Source: Isoetes taiwanensis (taxonomy: Eukaryota; Streptophyta; Lycopodiopsida; Isoetales; Isoetaceae). Taken from it: a stretch of 64,000 nt of DNA. The notes under the pieces are model-generated. The model ran no database searches and was not told the DNA's origin. It worked only from the letters and a program-made list of their open reading frames with translations. Position numbers and translations under genes: made by a program. This document shows, piece after piece, positions 13,638 through 26,875 of the stretch; the stretch's first letter is position 1, and each line of letters opens with the position of its first letter. The stretch lies in assembly GCA_021234155.1 (NCBI GenBank), contig JAJEKV010000112.1, positions 659,423-723,422 of the forward strand, given 5' to 3'.

Positions 13638-14852
13638 CTTTATCACATGCATCTATTTTCTCCCTTTGTCCTTCGATTCTCGAATCATGACATCCCATCC
13701 ACGAACTTTGCTAAATATCTAGATACCAGTTTTCCAGCATGTGATCTTGATGCGATTTATTTGTCCCTCTCATACATTGGATTAAATATTGTCCTGGCTT
13801 GATTAATTTTGGAGTCCTGTGTGTCTTTGCGGCCATACGCGTAGCTACTTGCCCTCCCTCATTCCATTGGCCTTCATCGATGATTCGCTCAAATTTTAGC
13901 CCATTTCGGTCGTATTGCTACATCCACAAACCACCATCCCGCGCTTTGTGAGTAATGCGACCTTGATTCATTGATTGCGATGCTTGCTTCTTCTCACGAC
14001 TTTTCACGCATTATTTCTTATGATGTATCACGATGGTCCTTTCCATGCTCTCACCTCCATAAGTTTAGAGCTGTCTCATATACTATAGTTTGTCAATGTA
14101 TGTTTGCCCTTAGTTTGAATTCTGTTTATGTAGGTACGTAAAATCCTTCTTGCTTTTCCCATTTCTTGTCTGTTAGCCGGTCCCAGGGCTTCCGCCGTAT
14201 AGGCGTATTTGTGACTCACAGTGCGAATAGATAGCATTTAATTTCGATCTATTATTCTATTTACATTCTGGAAGTTTTCATGTTATAGTAGCTTCTATGG
14301 GTACTTGCAGGAATCCTAGCATCTGCCCCTTTAAGCCCATTTCTTTTGTGCCATGTGTATCATACCTAGATACTTGTACTCTGTTGCTTCTTCTAATTAC
14401 GTCCCTGAATATTTGAGCGACATGATTATTCTGTTACCAAAAGACTATTTTGGTTTTGTGAGGGTCCTTTATTGTACATCTTTTCAGAAGATCTCTAGTA
14501 GTTTCGATGTCCCCATGCATTTCCGCATTCTTTTGTAGCCGTCATACCCAAATCAATATTTATATATAGCATATTAAGGTACGCTTGGTTCCCAGAGGTG
14601 TAGGCGTCCATCCCCTTATTTGTTATTCTGTATAAAATCATGTAGGGCATCTATATATATTAGAGCGATGTTGGAATAATGGACATCCACATTTGACTCA
14701 CGTGTCATGATCTATTGCCTTTCCTTCTTCTTCTATTATTTTTGCATATACATTATAGTACAATCTGCATGAGTACCCCTACCATGTCTCTCGGTGCACG
14801 CATGTCTACAAGCCTCTTTGTATAAGCTTTCCTTGATGCGTATCAAAAGCTT

Positions 14853-15271
14853 TTACGAAATCCACAAAAGCGACATATCACTTTTCTTTTCAGAGTAGCC
14901 TCTATTATGCTCTATTAGTATCAGGAGAGTCACTAGGTGGTCTGTTGTTGAGTATTCGATCCTAAAGAAACGCACAGCACCTGTGCTCTCAAATTCCACC
15001 TTATACGCCCATTGCTTTAATTTATTGTCTAGAACCTTCATTACCACTTTGCGAAAATGGAACTTACCATTATTGTCTGTAGTTTCGGGTTCTGTTTACT
15101 TCCCTTGTGTAGGGGTATGACCATTATGTATGCGTTTTGGGAGCCTTTAGCGTGTATTATACTGCATTGAATATCCTGCATTTTAACTTTACTATAGTGG
15201 TATCGCACATTTAGTACTTCCACAGTTAATCCCAGAGTATAGGTCTGGGGCCTTGTTATTAGCCATCCCAT
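14853..15271 (-). pseudogene. LINE reverse transcriptase fragments
   Basis: Two consecutive minus-strand frames carry successive RT blocks. The first (15271-15041) has VIPLHKGSKQNP...TIMVSSIFAKW, the block before RT motif 1 in which LINEs have a P-x-x-K-G...N-Y-R-x-I pattern. The second (15047-14853) has VLDNKLKQWA and then EYSTTDHLVTLLILIEH, the fingers/palm region where LINEs have F-R-x-x-x-S-T-x-D. The catalytic A and C motifs further on are not readable, and the frames are joined only by a frameshift. This is a decayed domain. Confidence 0.7.
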
Positions 15272-16499
15272 TCAATGCTATCATCACTTCACATGCGTCG
15301 AAGCATGGCACGTAGTTATTTGTAGTTAATTATTCTTTATTTGGAGGTGCCCTGTCTTATATAGTTTTTTCAAGATGGATTCTCCCATCTGTTGTTCCAA
15401 TGCTACTTACTGTGTGATTTCACTTCCCTTATTCCCTTGCTTTTTCTGCTTTAAATCCACCACCCCGAACTTGCATTGGTTGTTTTTTTTTAATTAGCTT
15501 GGCCAGCCCCATTGATCTTGCATGATTCTTATTCCTCTTGCTTTCGGTAACTTTAGATATATCGTTCTTTCCTTTGGTATGTTTCCTTACCTCTAGTATG
15601 ACTTTCCTTCTCTGTTCCTTGCACTCATGCGTCATACCATATTGAAGATTTGAAGGCATCATTTTCCTTTCTCTTCCTTCTTTTCGAATATTTCTAATGC
15701 CACTTTTCTTGTTATGTCATTGGCGCATCTCCATTCTAAATGCACTTGTGCTCCTCCCATTTCCTTTTCCCCATTCTTCTTTGATTACTTGGCCTGGCGA
15801 TGTCTGGCGTGCTTGATGCGGAAATGTATTTTCAGCTCCCCTATCTCTCTTGTCCATACTGTTCTTACGTTTTGGTTGTTTCCCCACATGTTGTCAACGT
15901 ATGGGCTGTGACTCTCCCTCCTCCCAATTGGCCATTCTAGGGTTACAATTTACGATCACGTACTGCTGCTGTTCATTCATTATCCGCGTAATCTACTATA
16001 CTTCTCCCATGGCGTTAGACTTGTAGATTCCCACGATCCTGGCCATCCTCACGAACCCCACGTGGCTGCAGTGGCCCTGTGATGCGTGCATACCTGCGGC
16101 GGTAGTTCCCACTGGCATTGATCCACACCTTGTGTAAGTTCGTGCTTCCATTCTTTTTGATCTTGCCGTTTGGGTCCATTGTCCATTTGTTTCATCTATA
16201 CTTGTATATTAAGCTTGCTCGACACGATGCAGCATTTAAGATCTCTATTAGTATCATTGGTCCACTGTTCCTTCACTTCATCATGGTTTCCTCCCGGGTT
16301 CCTAGCAGTTCTAATTTTGCTTCACTACTTTCGGTGGGTAATATGCTATGATCAATATTAGATCTTTTTATTTTGCAATTGCATACTAAATTACCATGTA
16401 TCTTTTATTGACATCACGGTCTTAAAATACATGTACCATTTGCTACATTCTCACTGACATAACAGGCTGAACTGCCTCCCTCTTCCTACTTTGAAGTTC

Positions 16500-16640
16500 T
16501 TATCTTTCCAGCGAGGTGAATAGGTGGTAGCCCTCCTCTTCAGGTAGCCTCTTTGGGATTTATGTTCCCATGTCTCTACTAGACATATTATGTCCTTTAT
16601 TATCGCTCCCTCGACCTCTCTCGAGTAAGTCCCACGGATA
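16500..16640 (-). pseudogene. LINE apurinic-like endonuclease remnant
   Basis: The minus strand at about 16617-16555 encodes EGAIIKDIICLVETWEH. The I-I-C-L-x-E-T-W wording is the second conserved block of LINE APE-type endonucleases, where the Glu is catalytic. The GDFN and SDH blocks were not found. The position, upstream of the RT fragments on the same strand, fits a LINE. Confidence 0.55.
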
Positions 16641-17440
16641 CCCGGTCTTGATTCGGTACCTATCTTGGCGATCTCTCCTCCCTCATGGTGCCCTCTCGGG
16701 GTTTGTTTGTTACTTAGCCGTTCACCATCCTTCTCGGTAAGCCCCGGTCGCTAACTGCTTTGGGGATTTGTACCCCATCACTCACTTGAAAGGACTATAA
16801 ATGCAGCTTCCCCTTTTACGTTCTTCCTCCTTCTTTGTGGTAAATACCGAGAGAGTATTCTTTATTCTTATTTCCCCACGATGTCAGATTTTCCTTGCCC
16901 TTTTTATTTAGTATCATTGCAGGGTTATTCTCCTTCCCCACACTTGGTCTCCTTCCACAGTTCGATATCCCTCATACATCCTTATGCGTGGCCTGCAAAT
17001 TCCGTGTCCATTAGAACACCACCGCCATTCTTGACCCTGCTTTGTATTCTGCTTGGTTTTAGTTCCCTTACTTTGTAGCTAGTTCATGCTGATCATGGTG
17101 CATGATTGTTAGAGCTTCTGAACTATGATCATTTTCTCGATCGGCCCCGTCTGTGATATTCTCTCTTTGGTACAGCCGAGGGTCTCACAGTGAGTTTATA
17201 TACCGCCCGCCCTCTCCATTGTCGATAAATGCTGCTTTGACAGCGACACTCAGATGCTCCTTGAACGAGTCTCCATCACTTAGCGGTAACTTCGATATGT
17301 GTCCTGCGTTAGGTTTCTACTGCGCTACCCTATCAACTAGCGTCATGCTTAATTCTATTACGCTCCTCATACTCCGCATGATATCGGTTTTATTCTATCA
17401 AATGATTCCCATGCATCGATTCAACATTTCCTTTTCTAAT

Positions 17441-17819
17441 TCAACCAACCTTTTTCCGGATCTTGAAACTTTTCCTCCTCGAATTCGTCATCCTGCGGCG
17501 CATCTCCTCGCTTGTCTTTTCCACCTTCTCCTCCGTCCATGTTTTGCGATGCGTGCGCATTATTAGGGTTTGGTATCTCAAAGCTAGCGTGTTGAGGGCA
17601 TCCATCTGAGGATCACGGATTCCAAGTGTATCCATTTGGTGAGAAAATCTTGGAGGTCTTCTTTGACTTCTTGGTACCCTTGCCATCTACGCTTTCCTCT
17701 GTGGGAAATTTGCTGCTTTCGCCATTGCTCTTGGAGTGCTGCGGAGTCTTTGTGTATTCTTCGCGTATGCGAGGCATACGCTTCACAAAATCCGTGGCGG
17801 GGAGTTGAGTATCTTTCAC
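17441..17819 (-). pseudogene. ORF1-like region of the LINE
   Basis: Two overlapping minus-strand frames give strongly charged translations rich in Lys, Glu, Arg and Ser (for example EEYTKTPQHSKSNGESSKFP and TWTEEKVEKTSEEMRRRM). They lie upstream of the endonuclease remnant on the same strand, where LINEs place the nucleic-acid-binding ORF1. There is no recognisable zinc knuckle or RRM. The call rests on position and composition. Confidence 0.35.
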
Positions 17820-18179
17820 AGAGTGTTGAGTCTATATATTACTTGTTGGCGACGGTCCTCTAATTCAAAAATTCAAAAAATTCAAAAATTATCGCAGATT
17901 AATCCCATTTGAATTGAAATATTAGAACTGACTACCATAATTATTCACACGCCCTCAGCTATTTTGTTCCTCAGTGTCTCCCACTATGAAGATTTAGCTA
18001 TGGTGATCTCCTCCCTCCTGTTAATATAGGTTCGGTAGTTGTCTTTATGTCCTTAGAAATTATTCAGGAGTTAGTTGAGGAAATGCTTCCTCGAGCGTGC
18101 TCACCTTGTCCGGGTGTATCAAAGTCCTTCCTTTTTAATTGTATTTTATTCTCAGCTACGTATTTTTGAGTGTCACGAT

Positions 18180-18650
18180 TAGTGGGATACCAGTTGGTAG
18201 GTTTATTTGGCTTCATATGCGGTGTCTGGGAGGTGGAACATCTCTGTCAGTAACTTTAAGTCCTCTTTATACTCTTTTTAGTCTCTTAATGTGCTTTATG
18301 CAACTTTTGTGATTTCTGATTAATTCGAGTTTATAGTGGTCGGTTTTACAGGTTGGTGGAGGTCTAGCCCTCGCTATCACAGTGTCTGGTAGGAAAATTT
18401 GAGCCCTCTACTGTCAAGTATCTTATTAAGTCCACCTTTACTCTTTGGATCTTCGCGATCCTCCATTACTCATGCTTTTTGGAAGTTTATGTTGGTACAC
18501 TAGCAGGTTGGTGGAGTGGCCCTCGCTATCTTGGTGTCTTGGTGAGTTGAATCTCTACGATCGCCAACTTTTACGTACACTTTTTAAGTCACATTTACTA
18601 TATATCTCTGTGTCCGTTCCTTTTTGCATTTGTCTTACTTGAGATATCTT
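18180..18650 (-). repeat. Tandem monomers at the 5' end of the LINE
   Basis: Three imperfect units are visible on the plus strand. Their GTGTCT anchors lie near 18221, 18381 and 18533, giving periods of about 160 and 152 bp. Units share GGTTGGTGGAG, CCCTCGCTATC and TTAAGTC words. They lie at the 5' side of the minus-strand LINE, the place where some LINEs carry tandem promoter monomers. Confidence 0.55.
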
Positions 18651-18934
18651 AGCTTATTTGTATTGTTCAACTGTGTGCTTATGCGGCGTTTCTGCTGTTG
18701 TAGCCATATTCGGACCATTATTGTCCACCACCTTTTCCTTGTTATTTTTCCACGGATTGTCGTTGTCTTGACCCATACATGATCCTCCTTGTTAACTTTT
18801 GTGAGTATTCATTATTTACATTGTATTCCCTGGCTATCTCATGCGTTTTCTGTCTCTGCATTTCTTGTGTTCCCCTACATTGTTTTAGATCCAAAAGTTC
18901 TTTCTTTGTTTAACTATTCAAACAAACAACAAGA

Positions 18935-21900
18935 AATGCAAGATCTTATTTATCTTTGTATATAAAATTCTTAAATTTCTTAACCTCTTTAATAATGTTT
19001 TTCTCAACTCTTAAGAGGTGTATGGCCACTTTACTATGATATCTTTGTACTTGAACTTAATAGTTTCTAATAGCGGCATAAGCTTAGGATTTACTTGTTG
19101 GCATGCTAGAATCTTGTAACTTGTAGTAAAATGTGCATTTAACAATAGCAAACACATGTCAATAAGCGGTATAAAAGAATGTGTGTGTGTGTTTTTTTTT
19201 TTATCATATGTAAGTGTTTATCTCAATGAATGGATGATGGAGCGAGATGTTGAATTATCCTAATGATAAAGAAATTTGGAACTTTGTTTGAGGTATCTAA
19301 TGAAAAAAACATGAAGATGGGTAAATAATGGCAAAATAGTTAAAGGGTACACCATTGGGACCATTAAAGGGCACGATAAAGTGCTTGCAAAATGGAACCA
19401 ATAGAGTATTTTTGCCTTTCACAAAAGAGTGAGGGGCATCTTTGATTCAATGGAACCGTGGCAATTTATGATGGAATTTAGGGTTTTGACATTAGAAAGT
19501 AGGCAGATTCAAATCACATGATGATCCTTTAATGCTCAAATATTCTCTAAGATTTCTAATAGGTTTTTGGATATGGGATTTAATTCGATGCGTTTGGTCA
19601 AACTGATGAACCAGAAGAGTATACACAGTTTAAACGAGAAAAGAACTCCTTTGGTGCCATCTGATGTAAAACTTGAGAGGAGTTAAGATGAATAGAAGCG
19701 ATTAGTGCATAACCATGAGACCAAGAGAAATTTTGAGGGAACGAGAGGTAGTTCAGCGCTTCAAAAGTCAGCGGCTTTAATAGAAATCAGTAGGGTTTCA
19801 CGAAATGTAAGCAATGAGCATTTGTGCAGACATAACCCTCACGAGGAAGACTTTGATTAGGACAATGAAGATCTCTGGTATAATATGTCAAAAAGTTTTA
19901 CGAGCTTTTTAAAGCCTTCATTTTCTTAGTCATACACTCTTTGGAACATGATCCGACCAGCAGAAAATTATGCGATGGTAAAGGAGTAACAAATCCCATC
20001 GATCGAGAGACAGCCGGATGCGCCATTCTAGAATGGGGCGAGCATGCATCTTTTGCATGCATCGCGAGCGTATGCGTTTTGGTTAGGAGTTAAGCTATTT
20101 TAGAGCGTTGCAGCCGAGCTTCTCGCCGGCGCTTCCTCTTCTCTCTCGTGATACCTTATTCTCTTGAACCACACCCTCCCCTTCTTTATTTATTGTATTT
20201 TTGCTCGCGTGTACGGCGTAGTAAACCCACTCCACTTTCCGGGGAGGTTTGTTTTGTCTTGTTGTTTTGTTGATGATTAATGCAGTGCAGTTAGCGGCGG
20301 CATGTTTTAGGACTTTTCCATTAGGTAGGTTTTGGGAGGCGATTTTATACTTCACGTTTGTCCAAGCCCCTTGCCAAGGTACTTTATCACTAGAGTTTTC
20401 ACCGAGACTGAGAAGCCAGTTTTTTAATCCGATTGATAAACTTCGTGATTACACTATGATCTCTATTAGCATTGTATTTTGTTGGGGTCCAAATAGTATA
20501 GTGGATTTTCCCTTTATTTTTTATGGGTAGTTAGCATGTGTGCGGCTACCCACTATCCTACATTAGAAAATCTGAGATGAATGAGAAGCAAGTCCTAAGT
20601 CGGAAGCGGTTTTATTTGGTTTCATCTGAGTCCATTCTAGAATGTATGAAGGTAAATAGGTTTACGACATTTATTTGTCCATAGAAAATAATAAGTGCTC
20701 TTAGGTGAGTAGCCAATTTGTGGATTTATATATGGATCTTTGATTGAGAAAGCGGGGTGTATAAATGATGCATTGTACATAAAAGCGAAGAATTGAATAA
20801 CGAGGCCGGCCTGTACTTTACCAAGCCTTAATAGGTAGGATTTTTGGTTAGACATATTAAATGAGTGAAGTATGTTAGGTTATTGTAATGTAGATCACTT
20901 ATGGGGTCCTAAACCGGGAATTTGTTATGCTTGTGTTACTAGAGTAATATGATTAAATGGTTTGCTAGAGCGTACATGCTTAGTAGATTATGGGACATCA
21001 AAGAGCAAAGGGTACATTAGGTGGCGAAGAGCCAAGAAGTCACCTAATAATGTACCTTTTTAACTTACTGAGTGGATTCATGATCTATACGCTAGCGTTC
21101 TCATGATTGGTACAGTGCGTGGTGATTCTTCTCCTAATGTGTCCTCTTCTTTGTTATGAGGGTGTATGAATTAGGTGGCTTGGATGCTAGGTCTAAGTGA
21201 AATACGATGGATGGACTTAATGCAATTGAGGTTATGTCAAGGTTTTTGATAAGACAATATGGCAAAATAGTGGCAATTGATATTTGCTCACATGGTATGA
21301 CTTAGAAATTTTGTGGTTTTAAATCTTTGTTATACAAGTTTAAAGAAAATCGAACTTGTCTTGCATGATACTCATCACAGGTAATATGTTTTGAGCCAAG
21401 TTTTATAGGTATGTAGGGAACATTGTTAGATGTTGTCTGAAATTGTGTAAGCAGAACAATCTTGTGCAACATAACACTACTGATATATTAGATCTTCATT
21501 TATATATAAAGTGGTTTTGGAGTGTTTTTCCGATTACTATCCTTTGTGTGAAAATCCTATACTCTAAGTTTATTATGAGTTGGTATGCTTTGATCTACGG
21601 GTTTGATAGCTGATAAGCGGTATTAGTTAAATTGGATTCTCCCGGAGTTAGAACATTATATCTTTCTTGTTAAAATTGACCTTATGGCTGCTGACATGAG
21701 TAGTGGAATAATAATATATGAGTACGACATGCTGTCACCCAAAGGGTTGTTAAAACAAACCAGTGATCATAACTTTAAAGGTATCCCTTGGTCATTAGTG
21801 GCGGAATTTTTAATGCATAATAGTAAACATGTTTTACTTAGTCTTTGAAGGCTAAAGTGATATGGCAACATGGTCTTAGTATTATAGGTGAGAATGAGCT

Positions 21901-22860
21901 TCAATTCCACTGGAAAATCCTTAAGACATCTGTCACGTAGAATTGAGATTCTCATAGCTATATGGAAAGATGTTAAAAAATAATAAGGTGCCTTAGGTTC
22001 ATGAAAACCATTCAAGTGTTTGCTTAGAATAAACCCGAGGTTTGAGGTTCCTACTTGGATTGTATTCACTAAGGCTATTCTAAATTCTGGCCAGTAGTAA
22101 ATTGAATAATAATACAAGGTGAATTTTGGTGAAGCCACTACACATGATATATATTTTGTATTGGGAAAGACAAACCTTAATGGCAAGTTTTGTGTCTAAG
22201 AATGTAAATGGTGAACACCGTACCCATAGGCAGTGTACGGACTATGTTCTTTTAGATCCTTAGGATGGAATGATTAGGCCTATGGAGGGATTGACAAAGT
22301 AGTCGGATGGGCTAGTAGAGTTGTTATTCGAACTAGTTTAGTCCCAGGGTTTTAGACACTTCATTTCTCTGGATTTTAAGCTGAGTGGCATGGATCTGGA
22401 AATATGAGGATGAACTATTTGTTATTATGGGATACTTACATATAGACTTATTATTATTACGGGGAAGATGGCAGTGTTGAGTTTGTACCTCCATGCTGGA
22501 ATAGAGTATTGGATAATATTTGCTAGCAAAATTACATGTCAAGTAATGCGGTCTGACAGGTCTATGTTGCATCAAAATTACGGTACATTTTGTGCTAGAA
22601 AAGAGGCCCGGCGGGAGTTATCTTGCCATTTCTCATCTAGGATTTAATGATTGGGCGGAGATAGTCCCCGGACTAAACAAACTTAAGGGAGGATTGGGAT
22701 GAGATCAGTAAAACTTATTGATGAGATATAGGTAGATTTACCAACCAAGTGTATCATTGCACCATGGAAGAAGATCTTTGCGAAAATACGTTTTTTCAAA
22801 GGTGTCTTGGCTCTTGAGAAGGCCAATAAAATTGAATCGACCTTAGTAGTCGCGGTCATC
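18935..22860 (+). repeat. Copy A, right part, of the diverged repeat unit
   Basis: This resumes the unit after the LINE and matches the reverse complement of copy C from about 62350 down to about 58370. It includes a GTGTGTG-T(n) tract near 19180-19202 (copy C has a T run), degraded versions of the exon-like blocks seen in copy C, and the sequence around GCATGCATCTTTTGCATGCAT. Frames are broken by many one- and two-base changes. The similarity ends near 22860, after AAGGCCAATAAAATTGA. Copy B matches the internal part. Confidence 0.85.
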
Positions 22861-25800
22861 CATAAGACCATAGAGTACTAATGGCGTGGAGGATGATGAA
22901 GACCTTGAAGTCACTTATATGCGAGCGGGATAAAGGCGACCATGAACAAAAAGGTATGCTTGATGGTATTGGGGATGATGATAAAGATTTTAGCTTCACT
23001 TATTTTGCATAATTGTCACCTCTTCCCCATAATTTACGAGAAAGATTAGTTGAAAGCCATGCCATGTTTTGCAATCAAGGCATATGGAGGAATAAAAAAT
23101 TTGGAGCTTTAAGCCTATATTGAGCTTCTTGGATCATGCTTGGAGGTATCCGCATTAGAAACGAGGAAAGATAGCCAAGGTAGGCTGCGGAAAGATGGAA
23201 AAATTATATCTGAAAAATTTAGATTGAACATTGATCGCCGTTTCTTTGATAAAAAAATGTGACAAGGATAAGTTTATATATGTAAGGCAGAGAGAAAGGG
23301 GCACATGGCGTATCGCGACTATCCTGAAGGCATTCTATATAAAGAGGTATGGAGAACCATGTGCCCACATCTAAAATCGTTTGTGAACCCCGAGGATTAA
23401 AGGTAATGCATGTAAGGACAATATGACCTGGAATTTGGACCATGCAATCACAGTATATGTTCAATAACTTGGGATGCACATTTTTCCACACGATATATGA
23501 TGAAACAAATGGTGTCCATTAGGGAAGTTTATAGAACACATTAAGAGACAGCATAGTGGCATTTATTTCTTACTTGGAATAAGAAACACGGCTTATTAAC
23601 ATGGAAGTTATCTTGGCTGCGAGACCCTTAGGCGAATCTAAGATTGATCTCCCACATGCAAGATGGCGGTCATATCTGAAAAGCATTAAACCTATTTCCT
23701 TTATGAAAGTATAGAAGCTGGCTCCAGCAACATGGCAGACCCGAGGAAATCAAAAGCAGTCCAAACCTAAAGACACCTTCATATGGTTCAATCATGGTGT
23801 ATGCCCCACCAAAATTACTGCAGGAATTTTTGGGGTTTGAGTAACAAGCATAGCGGATAATTCGGCATTGAACTAATGGTACTCCGAGGCATTATTGGTG
23901 GTTGTTGTTTCCAAAAGCGGAAGCAAGGCTCTCTTATAAAAGATGGTGATGGAGTCATACAACAATTAAAATATGACAAATAGGTATGTATCCTTCCTGA
24001 TATGTTTTATTTTCCTATGATATAAGAAATATGTTATGGGATTACATTTGCACTTTTCTTGGGCCATATATTGGCACCAACAATTTTGTATAGTCACGGC
24101 CTTTCTAAGTTTGAAAAGGACCATTTGACATAAAAGGCTGACATGCCATTGTCCATGTTCAGCTATAAAAAGGATGGAGATGGACTCATCAACAAGTAAA
24201 ATATTAACAAAAGGTTGAATTCTAAGCAGTTGAATGCATGTTTCCTATTTCATAGGATATAAGTCATTGGACTATCTATATTTTTCTTTTTAGAGCCTAC
24301 AATGTGATACCAATGTTAAAAATGATTGAGGCCTTCGAGGTTGAAAGATACCCTAATGATAAGTAATCTTTGGTATACCTCACGATCCACAGGCATCTAG
24401 GACATATTCCCTCTTCAAATATAATAAAGATGGGTGACCTATCCATAGCATTATGTACTACCAAAATGATAAAATATGAACCTATGTAATAAATTTACGA
24501 ATGTTCTGAATCTCGGAACAATAATCACTAGGGATTGCCAAAGCGAGAATGATTCTTGAGTAAGGAGAAAAATAAAAGAAAAGTAGTGCATTGTTTCTTC
24601 CTATCTAAGTAATGGACAAAATCTGTATCCTAAAATAGTGCATAGACATATATGAAGAAATGTCTAGGAGATGTAGGGAGCAGGATCATGGAGCTAACAA
24701 TGTTCTCGTGGAAATATCTTGAGAGCTTGGAAGAGACTAAGCTACAAACCATATTATATATTTGCCTGGGACTGGTGATTTATGCCCATGCGATAACAAG
24801 TCTTAAGGAATTTGGTAGTCATGTGGGCATATCAGGACCACGGATCTCGGGAATTGTTAAATGGAATTATAGAAATTTATTTAGTAAAGGGCTGGGCATA
24901 TTCGGACAAAGCGATATGGAGGGCACGAAGTGAGCTTAGGAAAGTTTGTGACTCCATTTTTTGAATGGCACAAGTTTTATTCCTAATATTAGCGAAAATG
25001 ATAAAGCTGGAGGTAGTGAATGGGATACTTGAGCAATTTGGCTCGAAATAAAGAAGCATGTCAGAAATAGCATTTGAAAGAACATAGCATTTGCGGTATT
25101 AAAATATGGAATGGCTGACCAAGAACTTGTACATCTGCGGGTGGACAAGCTTCCAATAACCTTCATTTTATCACATCTAGGCTTACGCAAGGACGCAGCT
25201 TTTAATAGACTATCGCGATCTTTGATTTTTATGCCTTTAGGGCAAAGAAAAGAAAATACGGTTAATGATCTCACGGATGTAATAGAAACGATTTATCGAG
25301 ATAAGCCAGGTAATGGCGTGAAAATTACCATATCTCTTAGGCCTCTTTAAATTTACAAATCGAGAATATAGGTGGATTACAAGCAGCATGGCACCATATT
25401 TCTTGAAATAGCGCTGATTATTGATTAGTACTAAAAGAAATTTAGACTTATGGCCTGAAATATCTAAGATATACGTACTAGCATCATACATTGTTGTGAT
25501 AAGTTAAATATCCAAGCGGATTGTTAACTCTGTTTATGATGTGGCTATAAATCGCGGTAAGATTGAGAAGAAGTCACGTTCGCGGACATCACTAAGTGTT
25601 ACGAAAGCATACCAATATTTGGGATAATGGTATATATAGCACCCGATGAAAAGGTAATCAATGCCACTTGGAATTATATGAAATGTAAAAGCCGAAATTT
25701 GAATTATGGATTAAACATTCAGTAGCGAGAGACGCAGTGTATCTACTAAGTGGTTTAAAGCTGCTCCAAAGGGTAAGTCTTTGGGGTCTAAGATAGACAA

Positions 25801-26875
25801 GGAAAAATTTATTACCATAAACAATTGTTTGTTATCTAATTGCTATGTTAAAATGGGAGAAAAGAATTTGGCGGCGAGGTTAAAGGCACATCCCTACCGG
25901 GGTTCTCATGCGGCCCTAATTGGTGCAATATTTACACCTTGCATGGTTTGAATTAGAATTCATTAAATTTGCTTAAACAAGGGAGGTTTGAGGAAATTAA
26001 AGCGATTTAAACATGTAATTAAAATATATGGGCGATCTTAAATGCATTAATTGCCACCAATATCAAGAACTTTCTCAAAAGGTGAGTGTGGGGGAGGGAC
26101 ATGTCTGAGGATCCCCAAATATCTGATCTCAATATCTTGGACATTAAGGAAGAGACTTCATTATCACGAGCATGCCCACAATTGTATTATTTGGTATGGG
26201 GCTAAATTCCTTATGTAAAGATACAAATTATTACAATAGATCAATGGGCATATTTCAAGCGGTGAAATATGATAAAAGAACATAACCTTACCTTTTGATT
26301 CTATTAGGTTAGTACACACCTGGCGGTGCGGTAGTATTTCCAAGCCCGAGGGAATGTGATAATCTCACTAGGATTATACTTACTGTTTGTATGTTAATAC
26401 TTGTCCAAACATGGCGATAAAAGATATTATGGAACTAGTAAGAAGCAGTTTGTGCGTAATAGGTTTGATAAAGTGGGATTGAGGAAAGAATTATCAAGTA
26501 CATCGGGGACATTTCTTACTTACGGAAGTACTTTGTAATATTTTGAGTGTATAATATATGAAGAGTAAAACCGTTCTTCAAAAAATGATAAGATTCCACG
26601 GTCTCCAAATATGATATAGGTGCTCTCTGCTGAATGATCATGGAATATTAAAGAGATGCGTCTGAGCTTTAATAAGGTATATCTATTGTAGGTAGTGTAT
26701 GTTATACGATAAAGAGCAAACTAGGGTTATAGGAGCCCTCTTGTAACAAGTAAGTGCGCTCATATAGGATTCTGATATTTTATTTTTCTTCCCCTCTTGT
26801 TGCTTTAAAATATAAGGGGAGTAGGTCTGAAATACTTGAGAGTCTTATATAATCCTCTGGCCGAGGAGGTAGGGT
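22861..26875. other. Anonymous DNA between copies A and B
   Basis: No open frame has a recognisable motif. The longest are at 24652-24933 (+, 93 aa), 25111-25350 (+, 79 aa) and 24936-25274 (-, 112 aa). The last two overlap antiparallel, so at most one could be real. I saw no long similarity to copies A, B or C. It is probably decayed repeat sequence. Confidence 0.35.

Larger units (their letters stand above)
13151..18934 (-). mobile_element. LINE retrotransposon with (ATTCT)n tail, nested in copy A
   Basis: This is a non-LTR retrotransposon on the minus strand, decayed by frameshifts. It is defined by comparison with copy C, which reads uninterrupted where this copy has 5.8 kb extra. On the minus strand the order is: tandem 5' monomers (about 18.6-18.18 kb), a Lys/Glu-rich ORF1-like region (17.8-17.4 kb), an endonuclease remnant with IICLVETWEH (about 16.6 kb), reverse transcriptase blocks (15.3-14.85 kb), a C-terminal segment with GIEDKNYML (about 13.6 kb), then a tail of ATTCT units at 13171-13151. 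The endonuclease and RT wording is closer to CR1/Jockey/RTE-type LINEs than to plant L1. I saw no clear target-site duplication. Confidence 0.8.
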
